From positions 29,286-93,285 of the forward strand of contig DBFVEH010000009.1 in the NCBI GenBank assembly GCA_048526005.1: a DNA stretch of 64,000 bases. The letters are read 5' to 3'. A model generated the notes under the pieces. It was not told where the DNA came from, ran no database searches, and saw only the letters and a program-made list of their open reading frames with translations. The translations under genes were made by a program, and so were the position numbers. Shown here piece after piece: positions 7,932 through 16,512 of the stretch. How positions within the stretch are numbered: position 1 is the first letter of the stretch; the number at the start of each line of letters is the position of its first letter. The stretch is from QALR01 sp900552255 (GTDB lineage Bacteria > Bacillota > Clostridia > Oscillospirales > CAG-272).

Positions 7932-9068
7932 ATGATATATTTCGACAATGCGGCGACGACCTTCCCGAAGCCTGCCGCCGTCGTCCGGGAGATGACGAAA
8001 TGTATGCGGGAATACTGCGGCAATCCGGGGCGAAGCTCCCATAAGCTCGCGCTTGCCGCATCGGAGGCGATCTATGATGTAAGGTGCGGGATCGCCGATT
8101 TCTTCGGGATATCGAAGCCGGAAAACGTGATCTTCACGCAGAATGCGACGCAGGCGCTGAATCTTGCCATTTCCGGCATCGCACGCCGCGGCGACCATTT
8201 CATCATATCCAATTTGGAGCATAACAGCGTCATCCGTCCGATGGCGAATCTCTGCGAAATTCGGGGAATGAGCTATGATACGGTCGATGCGCTTGCGGAT
8301 GACGAAAGGCTTCTCCGCGAGATCGAGAGACGGATCCGTCCGAACACGAGGGCGGTCATCATGACGCATGCGTCGAACATCTGTCCGCGGATCCTGCCCA
8401 TCAAGGAGATCGGTGCGCTTTGCAGACGGTACGGGCTACTGTATGTCGTCGACGCCGCGCAGAGCGCCGGTGTATATGACATCGATATGATGCGGGACGG
8501 CATATCCGTCTTATGCGCGCCGGGACACAAAGGGCTTTACGGACCGCAGGGAAGCGGCTTTGCCGCATTTGCGGATGATTTCGATTTTGAAAGATTTTCC
8601 TGCAGCCTTTACGGCGGCAACGGGAAAAATTCAAAGGAGACCGGCATGGGCCATGAGCCGCCGGACTCCTATGAGGCCGGAACGGTTGCAACGCCGTCCA
8701 TCGTCGGACTCGGCGCCGGGCTGAATTATGTGAGGACAGTCGGACGTGAAAAGATCGAGCAGCATGAAAACTCTCTTATGCGTTACGGCAGGGAGCTTTT
8801 GAAAGACCGCCGGAGGGTGAGGATTTATCTTCCCGAAGCAGACCGCGGCGCGATTCTGCTTCTCGGCTTCGACGGGATATCTCCTTCCGAGGTGTCCGCG
8901 AAGCTGGGAGACGTGGGCGTTTGCACCCGTGCGGGACTGCACTGCGCGCCGACGGCGCATGATGCGCTTGGTACCGGCGGCGACGCGCTTCGCGTGAGCT
9001 TCTCCGCTTTCAATACACCGGAGGAGATCGAGAAATTTGTTCTGATACTGGATAAACTTCTGTCATGA
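7932..9068 (+). CDS. Cysteine desulfurase family, class V aminotransferase fold
   Basis: This PLP enzyme of 378 residues is of the SufS/CsdA-like type and would release sulfur from cysteine as an enzyme-bound persulfide plus alanine. The N-terminus MIYFDNAATTFPKP is typical. The PLP-binding lysine lies in APGHKGLYGPQGSG near residue 200, with the upstream VVDAAQSAG Asp, and the C-terminal TRAGLHCAPTAH provides the catalytic cysteine followed by a conserved His. It belongs to the Firmicutes group often found next to DUF3343 proteins, as here. The start follows GGGAG at 7921-7925. A stable hairpin follows the stop. Confidence 0.9.
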   Translation: MIYFDNAATTFPKPAAVVREMTKCMREYCGNPGRSSHKLALAASEAIYDVRCGIADFFGISKPENVIFTQNATQALNLAISGIARRGDHFIISNLEHNSVIRPMANLCEIRGMSYDTVDALADDERLLREIERRIRPNTRAVIMTHASNICPRILPIKEIGALCRRYGLLYVVDAAQSAGVYDIDMMRDGISVLCAPGHKGLYGPQGSGFAAFADDFDFERFSCSLYGGNGKNSKETGMGHEPPDSYEAGTVATPSIVGLGAGLNYVRTVGREKIEQHENSLMRYGRELLKDRRRVRIYLPEADRGAILLLGFDGISPSEVSAKLGDVGVCTRAGLHCAPTAHDALGTGGDALRVSFSAFNTPEEIEKFVLILDKLLS

Positions 9069-9075
9069 TATCAGC

Positions 9076-9106
9076 GTGTCCTTTTCCGCTTTGCGGAAAA
9101 GGACAC
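9076..9106. terminator. Strong 14-bp hairpin after the cysteine desulfurase gene
   Basis: Perfect arms GTGTCCTTTTCCGC (9076-9089) and GCGGAAAAGGACAC (9093-9106) with a 3-nt loop. No T-tract follows directly, so it may be a weak terminator or a 3'-end stabiliser. Confidence 0.55.
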
Positions 9107-9145
9107 GGTCGTTTCCGGTCCTGCGCGGCCGGGCACGGCGCGTGC

Positions 9146-9174
9146 TTGACTTTTTTATAAGGATTGGATATAAT
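9146..9174 (+). promoter_or_regulatory. Sigma-A promoter for the TIM-barrel isomerase gene
   Basis: TTGACT (9146-9151), a 17-bp spacer, then TATAAT (9169-9174), 77 bp before the start codon. Confidence 0.8.
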
Positions 9175-9250
9175 CAAAATCGCAGATGCCGTCGTTTAAG
9201 GCGGCTCTGCCGCAGATATAAGATCGAACGGTTTTGATTGGGAGGGCAAA

Positions 9251-10045
9251 ATGAAGGGTTCCGTGAATGAAAATCAACATAGCTTGAAGAGCCGATATCC
9301 GGTCGGCATGACAAGCGTGACATTTCGGGAAAAGACGGTATCCGAGATCGTGGACATCGCCTGTGCGGCGGGGCTTTCCCATATCGAATGGGGCGCTGAC
9401 CGCCATGTCCCGCCGCACGATCAAGACGCCGCCGGCGAGGCGGTGTCGCTGATGGAGCGGCATGGCCTTTCCTGCTTCTCCTACGGGTCCTATTATCGCG
9501 TTGGAGACGGCGATACCGCGGTGTTCCGGCAGATCTGCGAGACGGCGAGGATGCTCGGCGCGTCGGTCGTTCGGACATGGCTCGGACGAGCGGGGAGCGG
9601 CGAGACGCCGCCGGAGAAGAGGGAATCGCTTCTTGCGGAAACGCGGTGCCTTGCGGATATCGCGGCGGGCTATTCGCTGACTCTCGCCTTTGAATTTCAC
9701 GGCGGCACCTTGAATGACAACGGAGAAGCCTCCGCCGCTTTTATACGGGCTTGCGGCAGGGACAACGTCAAGACCTACTGGCAGCCGCTTGCCTTTGGAG
9801 ACAGCGAGGGAAATCTGCGCGCAGTCCTGCCGCGGCTTTGCACGGTGCATGTGTTCAACTGGGACAGCGAATACCGGCGATATCCTCTGGCAGAGGCGAA
9901 GGACAGGTGGCGCCGGTATGCCGAAATCGTCAAAAGCGGGGATGCTTCGCCTTGTCCGTTTCTCTTGGAATTTGTACCGGGCGACAGCGACGAGCAGTTT
10001 ATAAAGGACGCCGAAACGCTGAAAGATATTCTTTATGAGAGGTAA
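9251..10045 (+). CDS. Sugar phosphate isomerase/epimerase-like TIM-barrel protein
   Basis: The 264-residue protein matches the AP-endonuclease-2/xylose-isomerase-like barrel. SVTFREKTVSEIVDIACAAG opens the fold, GLSHIEWGADRHV carries the usual metal-site acid and His, LTLAFEFHGGTLNDNG has the Glu and His of the divalent metal centre, and VHVFNWD and LLEFVPGD close the barrel. The family isomerises sugars or inositol derivatives or acts as an endonuclease; the substrate is not identifiable here. It starts at ATG 9251 after GGGAGG and has its own promoter and bidirectional terminator. No sugar-catabolic operon surrounds it. Confidence 0.8.
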   Translation: MKGSVNENQHSLKSRYPVGMTSVTFREKTVSEIVDIACAAGLSHIEWGADRHVPPHDQDAAGEAVSLMERHGLSCFSYGSYYRVGDGDTAVFRQICETARMLGASVVRTWLGRAGSGETPPEKRESLLAETRCLADIAAGYSLTLAFEFHGGTLNDNGEASAAFIRACGRDNVKTYWQPLAFGDSEGNLRAVLPRLCTVHVFNWDSEYRRYPLAEAKDRWRRYAEIVKSGDASPCPFLLEFVPGDSDEQFIKDAETLKDILYER

Positions 10046-10048
10046 AAT

Positions 10049-10091
10049 AAAAAATCCCGCAGAATCCCAAAGGATTCTGCGGGATTTTTTT
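10049..10091. terminator. Bidirectional terminator between convergent genes
   Basis: Arms of 19 bp (10049-10067 and 10072-10090) with core ATCCCGCAGAATCC and flanking A and T tracts lie between the TIM-barrel gene and the activase-related gene. Confidence 0.92.
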
Positions 10092-10106
10092 AATCGAGTG
10101 GTTGTT

Positions 10107-11465
10107 TTAAACCTCAAGGAGCTCTTTTTCCGCCGCCGTTTCGCGTATCTCGACGGACTGGTTTTTCTCCGCATGCTCGCGGGCGGCGGCCAGCATGAGT
10201 TTGAGTCTGTTTTCCTGATTGATCTTCGTCGCGCCGGCATCATAGTCGATGGCGACGATATTCGCTTCGGGATTTTTCTCTTTCATCGGCTTCATCATGC
10301 CCTTGCCGATGATATGGTTCGGCAGACAGCCGAACGGCTGCACGACGACGACGTTCGGGACCCCGCTGTGGATCAGCTCCGCCATTTCCGCCGGGAGGAG
10401 CCAGCCCTCGCCCATTTTTGTTCCGTATCCGATGTACGGTTCGGCGCTGCGGCGCGTCTCCTCGAAGCGTGCCGGCGCACGGAAGACGCCGTTTTCTTTC
10501 ACGGCGCGGATCATGTCGTCCTGTTTTTTGATGAAATATTTGCTCCCGATGCGGGCTACCGCCGCTATAAGGGCACTTGTCCCGTACAGTTTGTGATCCG
10601 TTTCCATATTGAAAAGGACATATAGGAGAAAATCGCAGAGTCCGCCCATCGTCGTCTCGGCTCCCTCGGAGATCAGATATTCCTCGAGATCGTTGTTCCC
10701 AAGCGGCGAGAATTTCACGAAGATCTCGCCGACGATGCCGACCAGCACCCGTTTTTCCTTCCGGCGCGGAAGGGCGGCGAAATCCCGCAGCATCGCGCGG
10801 TAGTTTTCTTTGATTTGGCGGTAACGGATCCCGTGGGAGAGCTCCTCCGTCAGGCGGCCGACCCATCGGTCGGCGAGCGCCTGCGTACTGCCTTTTTCCG
10901 TTTCGTAGGGCAGACATTGACTGACGAGCGTCATGAGCAGATCGCCGTATAAAAGCGCGTAGACGGCGCGGTGCAGCATAGGCAGATTGATGTGAAAGCC
11001 GGGATTTTTCTCGATCCCTGCGAAATTCAGGGAAATCACGGGAATGTGACCGTAGCCGGCCTTTTTCAGCGCTTTGCGCAGAAGCGGCAGATAATTGGAG
11101 GCGCGGCAGCCGCCGCAGGTTTGAAAAAGCATCAGGGCGGTCTTCTGTACGTCGTATTTTCCGCTGTCCAGCGCGTCGATAAACTGTCCGATGACCAGCG
11201 CTGCGGGATAGCAGGTGTCGTTGTGGACGTATTTGAGCCCCGCGTCGATGATTTTCTGTGTGTCTCCGTGCGTTCCGTTTTCGAGCAGGACCGTGCGGTA
11301 CCCGTGATCGTTGAAAATCCGCGAGAGCAGCTTAAAGTGCATCGGCAGCATCGTCGGGAACAGGATGGTGTGGGTTTTCTTCATTTCCTTTGTGAAGAGA
11401 ACGCGAGCATCCCCACTGTCCGAAACACAGTCCGAACAGGCTTCACAGCGTTTGGATTCCGTCAT
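10107..11465 (-). CDS. Acyl-CoA dehydratase activase-related protein, C-terminal part
   Basis: A protein of 452 residues corresponding to the C-terminal section of the large (about 1,400-residue) 2-hydroxyacyl-CoA dehydratase activase family. Cys-rich segments include HNDTCYPAALVIGQF and LFQTCGGCRASNYL, and VVVVQPFGCLPNHIIGKGMMK lies near residue 380; these resemble HgdB-like dehydratase subunits that bind Fe-S clusters. Its ATG overlaps the stop of the upstream 1001-residue gene by 4 bp (ATGA), a sign of translational coupling and of two parts of one protein. An extra N-terminal CEACSDC motif is present. The physiological substrate of this family is unknown; it may be a redox or activation device rather than a true dehydratase. 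It ends just before a bidirectional terminator. Confidence 0.8.
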   Translation of the reverse strand: MTESKRCEACSDCVSDSGDARVLFTKEMKKTHTILFPTMLPMHFKLLSRIFNDHGYRTVLLENGTHGDTQKIIDAGLKYVHNDTCYPAALVIGQFIDALDSGKYDVQKTALMLFQTCGGCRASNYLPLLRKALKKAGYGHIPVISLNFAGIEKNPGFHINLPMLHRAVYALLYGDLLMTLVSQCLPYETEKGSTQALADRWVGRLTEELSHGIRYRQIKENYRAMLRDFAALPRRKEKRVLVGIVGEIFVKFSPLGNNDLEEYLISEGAETTMGGLCDFLLYVLFNMETDHKLYGTSALIAAVARIGSKYFIKKQDDMIRAVKENGVFRAPARFEETRRSAEPYIGYGTKMGEGWLLPAEMAELIHSGVPNVVVVQPFGCLPNHIIGKGMMKPMKEKNPEANIVAIDYDAGATKINQENRLKLMLAAAREHAEKNQSVEIRETAAEKELLEV

Positions 11466-14400
11466 AAGGAGCCTCCTTTCTTCTCGCGGCAGGCAAGCTC
11501 CAGCGCGCCGAGCAGGCTGCGCAGTCGAATGGTGACGGCGCCGAGATTGGTGATTTCGTCGATTTTGATTTGTGTATACAGCTTGCCGTGCGCCTCAAGA
11601 ATGGAGCGCACCTCGTCCGTTGTGATGGCGTCGAGTCCGCATCCGAAAGAGACGAGCTGCACAAGCTCGGTGTCCGGCTGCGCCGCCGCATATTTTGCGG
11701 CGTTGTAAAGCCTTGCATGATAGGTCCACTGATTGAGCACGCTGACCTTTGCGGGTTCGGCAAGTCCGGCTACACTGTCCTCGCTTACGACGACGAAGCC
11801 GAGAGAGGACGCAACTCGGTCGATGCCATGGCCGATTTCGGGATCGATATGGTACGGCCTGCCGGCAAGAATCATGATGCGTTTTCCATGCGCGCGCGCA
11901 AATTCGATGGCGCGCTCGCCCTCTGCCCGGGTGTCCGCCATCCACTTGTCATACGCATGGTAGGCGGCGGAGACGGCTTGCCGGACCTGCGCCGGCGTGA
12001 AATGGCCGAACCGTCCCTCCACCATTTCGTGGATCTGCTTTGCAAGCGTTTTCGGATCGTTTATGTGAAGATACGGGTAGAGAAACGGGATGCTGCCCAG
12101 CGATTCCATGTTCCCGGAAAGCAGCTCGGAATAGTACGCCACCACAGGACAGTTGAAATGATTGTCCGCGATTTTCTCATCGACGTTGTAGGTCAGGCAC
12201 GGATAAAAGATCGCGTCCGGCTTTTCCCGTATCAGCGTTTCGATATGGCCGTGCATCAGCTTCGCCGGATAGCACGCCGTGTCGGACGGGATGGAATACT
12301 GTCCCAAGGCATACAGCTCGCGCGAGGAAAATCCGGAGAAGATCACGCGGATATTGAGAGCGGTGAAGAGCGCATGCCAAAACGGCGCAAGCTCGATCAT
12401 GCCGAGCGCCGCCGGAAGACCGATCGTCCCTCTCGCGTTTTCCGGCGCCGGCGCTTCGAAAAGCGCCGCCAGCCGTTCGGCTTTGAAACGATAGAGATTC
12501 GGCAGCTCCTCCCGCGTTTTTCCGGTAAGCCCCGCGCCGCGGTCGCATTTCGCCCCCGAGACGTATTTTTCCTCCTCGCGGAAGAAATTGATCGTCAGAT
12601 GGCAGTGGTTCCCGCATCCGCCGCAGACGGCGGCGGTGGAACGATAGGTAAAGCTTTCCACCTGCGCGCGGTCAAGCAGCGAGGAGGCTTCTTTCCGCGC
12701 GGTTTTGGCGTAAAGCGCAGCCCCATAGGCGCCCATCAGTCCGGCGATTGCGGGGCGGATGACATGGCGTCCGAGCAGCATCTCAAAGCTGCGCAGCACG
12801 GCGTCGTTGCAGAAGGTGCCGCCCTGAACGACGATTTTTTGTCCAAGCTCGTCGGGAGAGGCCGCGCGGATGACCTTATAGATCGCATTGCGCACGACCG
12901 AAAGGGAAAGCCCCGCCGAGATGTCGTCGACGCCGGCGCCGTCCTTCTGCGCCTGCTTGACGGAGGAGTTCATGAACACGGTGCAGCGGGAGCCGAGATC
13001 GGACGGCGCTTTTGCGAAAAGTCCGAGCCTTGCAAACTCCTTTACGTCGTAACCGAGCGAACGGGCGAATGTCTCGATAAAGGAGCCGCAGCCGGAGGAA
13101 CAGGCCTCGTTGAGCATGATGCTGTCGATGGCGCCCCCGCGGATTTTGAAGCATTTGATATCCTGTCCGCCGATGTCGAGAATGAAATCGACCTCCGGCT
13201 CGAAATATTTCGCCGCCGTGAAATGCGCGACGGTTTCCACAATGCCGAAATCGACGTGAAACGCATGGCGGATCAGATCCTCGCCGTAGCCGGTGACGGC
13301 CGAGGCGCGTATCTTGATTTTGTCGCCGCAGACTCGGTAGACCTCGAGAAGCTGTCCGCGGACGATCTCAACCGGATTTCCGCGGTTGGAATCGTAATAA
13401 GAGTAAAGGATTTCACCGTCTTCTCCTATCAGGACGAGCTTTGTCGTCGTCGAACCGCAGTCGATGCCCAGATAAGCGTCGCCCTCGTAGGATGCGGGAT
13501 CTGCAAAGCGGACGGACGCCTTCGCATGTCTGTCACAGAAAGACTTATATTCTTCTTCGTTTTCGAAAAGCGGAGGCAGAGCTGAAACTGCCGTTTTTTC
13601 CTGCGCCGCTTTTTCGACGATCCGTTCCAGCTCGTCGTAAGAAAAAGCTTCTCCCGTATGGTCGGCGTACAGCGCCGCACCGAGCGCCACGGCATACAGC
13701 GCATAGTCCGGAAACACCGCATGGTCGTCGTCGAGATGCAGCCCTTCCTTGAAGCTTTTCCGAAGTCCCAGACAAAAGTGGAGGGGGCCGCCGAGAAACA
13801 TGACCTTCCCCTCGATTTTTCTGCCTTGAGCAAGCCCTGTGACGGTTTGGCTCACGACCGCGTGATAGATGCTGGCGACGATGTTTTCCTTGGCTGCGCC
13901 TTGATTGAGGAGCGGCTGGATATCCGTTTTCGCAAATACGCCGCAGCGGGAGGCGATCGGATAGACACGTGTCGCCCGAAGGCTCATTTCGTCCATTTCT
14001 TCCGTTGTGACGTCGAGAAGCGTCGCCATTTGGTCGATGAAAGCGCCGGTTCCGCCGGCGCAGGAGCCGTTCATGCGCTCGTCGATGCCGCCGTCAAAGA
14101 AAATGACCTTTGCATCCTCGCCGCCGAGCTCGATTACGACGGAGGTATCCGGTTCCAGCGCGCGGACGACCTCGCCCGTTGCGAAAACCTCCTGCACAAA
14201 CGGAAGTCCTGCAGCCTTGGCCATGCCGAGTCCGGCGGAGCCGGATACCGCGCAGTGGATATCCGCTTCCGTGCCGAAAAGACCGCGGATGCGGCGCAGC
14301 AGCTCCAGCACCTTGGTGCGCACCTGCGCAAAATGCCGCTCGTAGCAGCTATAGATCACCTCGCCGTCCCGAACGACGACAAGCTTCGCAGTCGTAGAGC

Positions 14401-14467
14401 CGAGATCGATGCCGACATCGAGCCGCTGCTTTGTATTCAGTTTCAGAGAAAGATTGTTTTCGACCAT
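11462..14467 (-). CDS. Acyl-CoA dehydratase activase with two ASKHA (BcrAD/BadFG) domains
   Basis: A protein of 1001 residues. The first ASKHA ATPase domain begins with GIDLGSTTAKLVVVRDG and carries SCAGGTGAFIDQMATLL and SRCGVFAKTD; the second, from about residue 330, begins with GIDCGSTTTKLVLIGEDG and carries EACSSGCGSFIETFARSLG and SRCTVFMNSS. In activators such as HgdC these two cysteines per monomer bind a [4Fe-4S] cluster between subunits; here both copies keep them. The final third is a DUF2229-like region. The protein is expected to use ATP to drive a low-potential electron transfer in the cytoplasm. It precedes the 452-residue partner with a 4-bp overlap. A weak possible promoter (TTGTGT-17-TATAAG, minus strand, about 14550-14595) lies upstream. 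Confidence 0.87.
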   Translation of the reverse strand: MVENNLSLKLNTKQRLDVGIDLGSTTAKLVVVRDGEVIYSCYERHFAQVRTKVLELLRRIRGLFGTEADIHCAVSGSAGLGMAKAAGLPFVQEVFATGEVVRALEPDTSVVIELGGEDAKVIFFDGGIDERMNGSCAGGTGAFIDQMATLLDVTTEEMDEMSLRATRVYPIASRCGVFAKTDIQPLLNQGAAKENIVASIYHAVVSQTVTGLAQGRKIEGKVMFLGGPLHFCLGLRKSFKEGLHLDDDHAVFPDYALYAVALGAALYADHTGEAFSYDELERIVEKAAQEKTAVSALPPLFENEEEYKSFCDRHAKASVRFADPASYEGDAYLGIDCGSTTTKLVLIGEDGEILYSYYDSNRGNPVEIVRGQLLEVYRVCGDKIKIRASAVTGYGEDLIRHAFHVDFGIVETVAHFTAAKYFEPEVDFILDIGGQDIKCFKIRGGAIDSIMLNEACSSGCGSFIETFARSLGYDVKEFARLGLFAKAPSDLGSRCTVFMNSSVKQAQKDGAGVDDISAGLSLSVVRNAIYKVIRAASPDELGQKIVVQGGTFCNDAVLRSFEMLLGRHVIRPAIAGLMGAYGAALYAKTARKEASSLLDRAQVESFTYRSTAAVCGGCGNHCHLTINFFREEEKYVSGAKCDRGAGLTGKTREELPNLYRFKAERLAALFEAPAPENARGTIGLPAALGMIELAPFWHALFTALNIRVIFSGFSSRELYALGQYSIPSDTACYPAKLMHGHIETLIREKPDAIFYPCLTYNVDEKIADNHFNCPVVAYYSELLSGNMESLGSIPFLYPYLHINDPKTLAKQIHEMVEGRFGHFTPAQVRQAVSAAYHAYDKWMADTRAEGERAIEFARAHGKRIMILAGRPYHIDPEIGHGIDRVASSLGFVVVSEDSVAGLAEPAKVSVLNQWTYHARLYNAAKYAAAQPDTELVQLVSFGCGLDAITTDEVRSILEAHGKLYTQIKIDEITNLGAVTIRLRSLLGALELACREKKGGSL

Positions 14468-14750
14468 GGTTTTCCTTCTTTATCTATGTAAAAATGTGGA
14501 TAATCCTGTCTTTCAGGACGCGGCGCGCTTCCGACCTTGCTTGGCCGCACCTGTTATTTTACTTATACAGCTGTTTTTATTGTAACACAACGGAAGGGAA
14601 AAAGTCAAGCTTCCGGATGCACGCAGACGCATGAAAGCGTCGGAATTTCATTAGGAGATTTTTTGTTCCGCTGCCGGAATTTTTCTCTTCTCGCTTTCTT
14701 TCCCTGTTCTTTCCGCAGACAGCTTTTGCGGCAGGCTTTTTCTTTCGTTT

Positions 14751-16292
14751 TTATCGTCCGGCGGGCCCGCCGCCGGGAACCGTGAAGGCGCCGTGCTCCC
14801 ATGTGACCTCGACCGTCACGGGGAAATCCGCTTTTGCCGTCACGGCGGGCATCTCGCCCGGCCGGCGCTTTTCACACAGCAGGTCCACCGTTCCCGAGCC
14901 GAGCGGATATCGGCGCACGCCGTGCTTGTCGCAAAGTCTCACGTCCCATTTGATTTTGTTGTCCTTGGCGATGCTCCGGATGCCGAATACGTTTTCAAAC
15001 AGCACGCATATCGGAGAAAGTCCCGTCCAGCCGACAAAATCCTCTCTTGCGATGTTTCCCGGCTCGCCCGATTTTTCCGCTTTGTAGTTCTCCCAAAGCG
15101 TTCCCGTTGCCGTATAAGTCTTTACGACATTTTCCAAATGATTGAGCGCGATTTCATGCGCGAGCTTTTGATATCCGCGTCTTTCGAGACCGCAGAGCAC
15201 CATATAATTGGTCGGCGCCCAAACGGAGCCGCGCCAATACTGACCGGCGGGATCATAGAGCCTGTCGTCCGCCGACAGGGACGGCACCCGATGCGTCCGA
15301 TTGAATTCCTCGGCATTTTCGAGATGGGCGACAAAACGAGGAAGACGGTCGGAAGGAACTGCGTCCGCAAGCAGCGCCCAGAAGGCTCCGATCGTTTTCA
15401 CATGACTGCGCTCGTCGTTTGGCCAAAGATCGTAGTAAAAGCCGTCCTGCTCGTCCCAAAGCTTGTCGTTGACCGCGCGGAGCAGCAGTGCCAGCTCGTC
15501 GTCGAGCGCGGGGATTTCCTCCTCGCGGTGCAGCAGAGCTGCCATTTCTTTCAAAATACGCAGGCACAGGATTTCCTGGAAGCAGGCGTCCGCCCACACC
15601 ATATGCCCGTGGGAAAAATAGATTCTGTTGAGATCCTTGTAGTCTTTGGGCGGCAGTCTGCGCTGATTGTCCATTCCGCAGCCCCATCCGCAGGAAAAAT
15701 AGGTGCCGTCGCGCCATGTGTGATTTTCTTTCATCCATTCGTGATACGCGAGCAGCGGGTCGAATACGGAACGAAGCCGGCCGATATCGCCTGTCGTTTG
15801 ATAATGCTCCCATTCGCTCCATTCCATGATCTCGGGTCCGGTGCCGGAGGGCGTGAAGCGCGAATAAGGCTCTCCGTATACCTTCTCATAAAGCGTGCGG
15901 CAGATGAAGCCGTCCCGATGCTGGCGCGCATAAAAATTGTCGAGCGTCCGCTGAAAATCGAAAACACGGCTCCCATACCGGCCGAACATCGTGATGAATG
16001 TGGAATCCCACATGAAAAGATTGCCGTCGAAGGCGGTATCGATGAAATTCGACACAAACCCGCTGTATGCGTCGGCCTTGCGCAGATTTCGGAACGCGAT
16101 TTCCCATGCGGTCTTATAGCATTCGACCGCGTCGTCATGTCCCTCCCAAGCGGGAAGCGGAAGCCTGTCTCGGACATCCTCATAAACGGGCAAAGGCTTT
16201 TTTTCGATTTGCCGTCCTATGAAGGCGTTGTCTGCGACACGTGGATTTTCGATATATGGTGATTCCTGATTCGGGAAAAAAACTGCGCTCAT
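14751..16292 (-). CDS. Intracellular (alpha/alpha)6 glycosidase, GH63/MGH1-like
   Basis: A protein of 513 residues without a signal peptide. FNGLFMWDS-type and GYWRGSVWAP-type motifs are represented by DGNLFMWDSTFITMFGRYG (near 95) and AGQYWRGSVWAPTNYMVLCG (near 370), with EDFVGWTGLSPICV later; these are signatures of the GH63/GH37/mannosylglycerate-hydrolase clan, whose members hydrolyse alpha-linked glucosides or mannosides with inversion. PSGTGPEIMEWSEWEHYQ gives candidate acidic residues. The exact substrate is unknown. It starts at ATG 16292 after CGGAGGGAG and has a consensus promoter. It appears monocistronic; 283 bp separate it from the activase gene, and I see no gene in that gap. 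Confidence 0.78.
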   Translation of the reverse strand: MSAVFFPNQESPYIENPRVADNAFIGRQIEKKPLPVYEDVRDRLPLPAWEGHDDAVECYKTAWEIAFRNLRKADAYSGFVSNFIDTAFDGNLFMWDSTFITMFGRYGSRVFDFQRTLDNFYARQHRDGFICRTLYEKVYGEPYSRFTPSGTGPEIMEWSEWEHYQTTGDIGRLRSVFDPLLAYHEWMKENHTWRDGTYFSCGWGCGMDNQRRLPPKDYKDLNRIYFSHGHMVWADACFQEILCLRILKEMAALLHREEEIPALDDELALLLRAVNDKLWDEQDGFYYDLWPNDERSHVKTIGAFWALLADAVPSDRLPRFVAHLENAEEFNRTHRVPSLSADDRLYDPAGQYWRGSVWAPTNYMVLCGLERRGYQKLAHEIALNHLENVVKTYTATGTLWENYKAEKSGEPGNIAREDFVGWTGLSPICVLFENVFGIRSIAKDNKIKWDVRLCDKHGVRRYPLGSGTVDLLCEKRRPGEMPAVTAKADFPVTVEVTWEHGAFTVPGGGPAGR

Positions 16293-16315
16293 GGCTCCCT
16301 CCGTTTTTTCTTTTC

Positions 16316-16344
16316 ATTATACAGCAATCCGGGCGGTTATTCAA
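16316..16344 (-). promoter_or_regulatory. Sigma-A promoter for the GH63/MGH-like gene
   Basis: On the minus strand, TTGAAT (complement of 16339-16344), a 17-bp spacer, TATAAT (complement of 16316-16321), 24 bp before the start codon. Confidence 0.8.
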
Positions 16345-16386
16345 GTTTATTTTAAAATGCACTGCATTTATGCCGGCAGATGACAG

Positions 16387-16413
16387 AAAAAGACTACCGT
16401 CGGTAGTCTTTTT
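16387..16413. terminator. Terminator downstream of the sigma/anti-sigma operon
   Basis: AAAAAGACTACC (16387-16398) and GGTAGTCTTTTT (16402-16413) form a perfect 12-bp stem. It lies 100 bp beyond the end of the anti-sigma gene on the minus strand. Confidence 0.8.
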
Positions 16414-16512
16414 CCGTATTTGACCATAGCAGCTTATGTTCGAGGGCGTAGGAAAGAGGAATCGTATCGTCGGAAAAAATTTTCCGTCATTCCGCCTTAT
16501 GGGCGGAGGGCC

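Noticed and set aside
11570..13585. Long plus-strand open frame (671 codons) antisense to the activase gene
   Set aside because: A shadow of a well-supported coding gene; no motif, no ribosome binding site, Arg/Asp/Ala-rich mirror composition.
14793..16262. Plus-strand open frame of 489 codons antisense to the GH63/MGH-like gene
   Set aside because: Shadow frame; the minus-strand gene has a promoter, ribosome binding site and glycosidase motifs.
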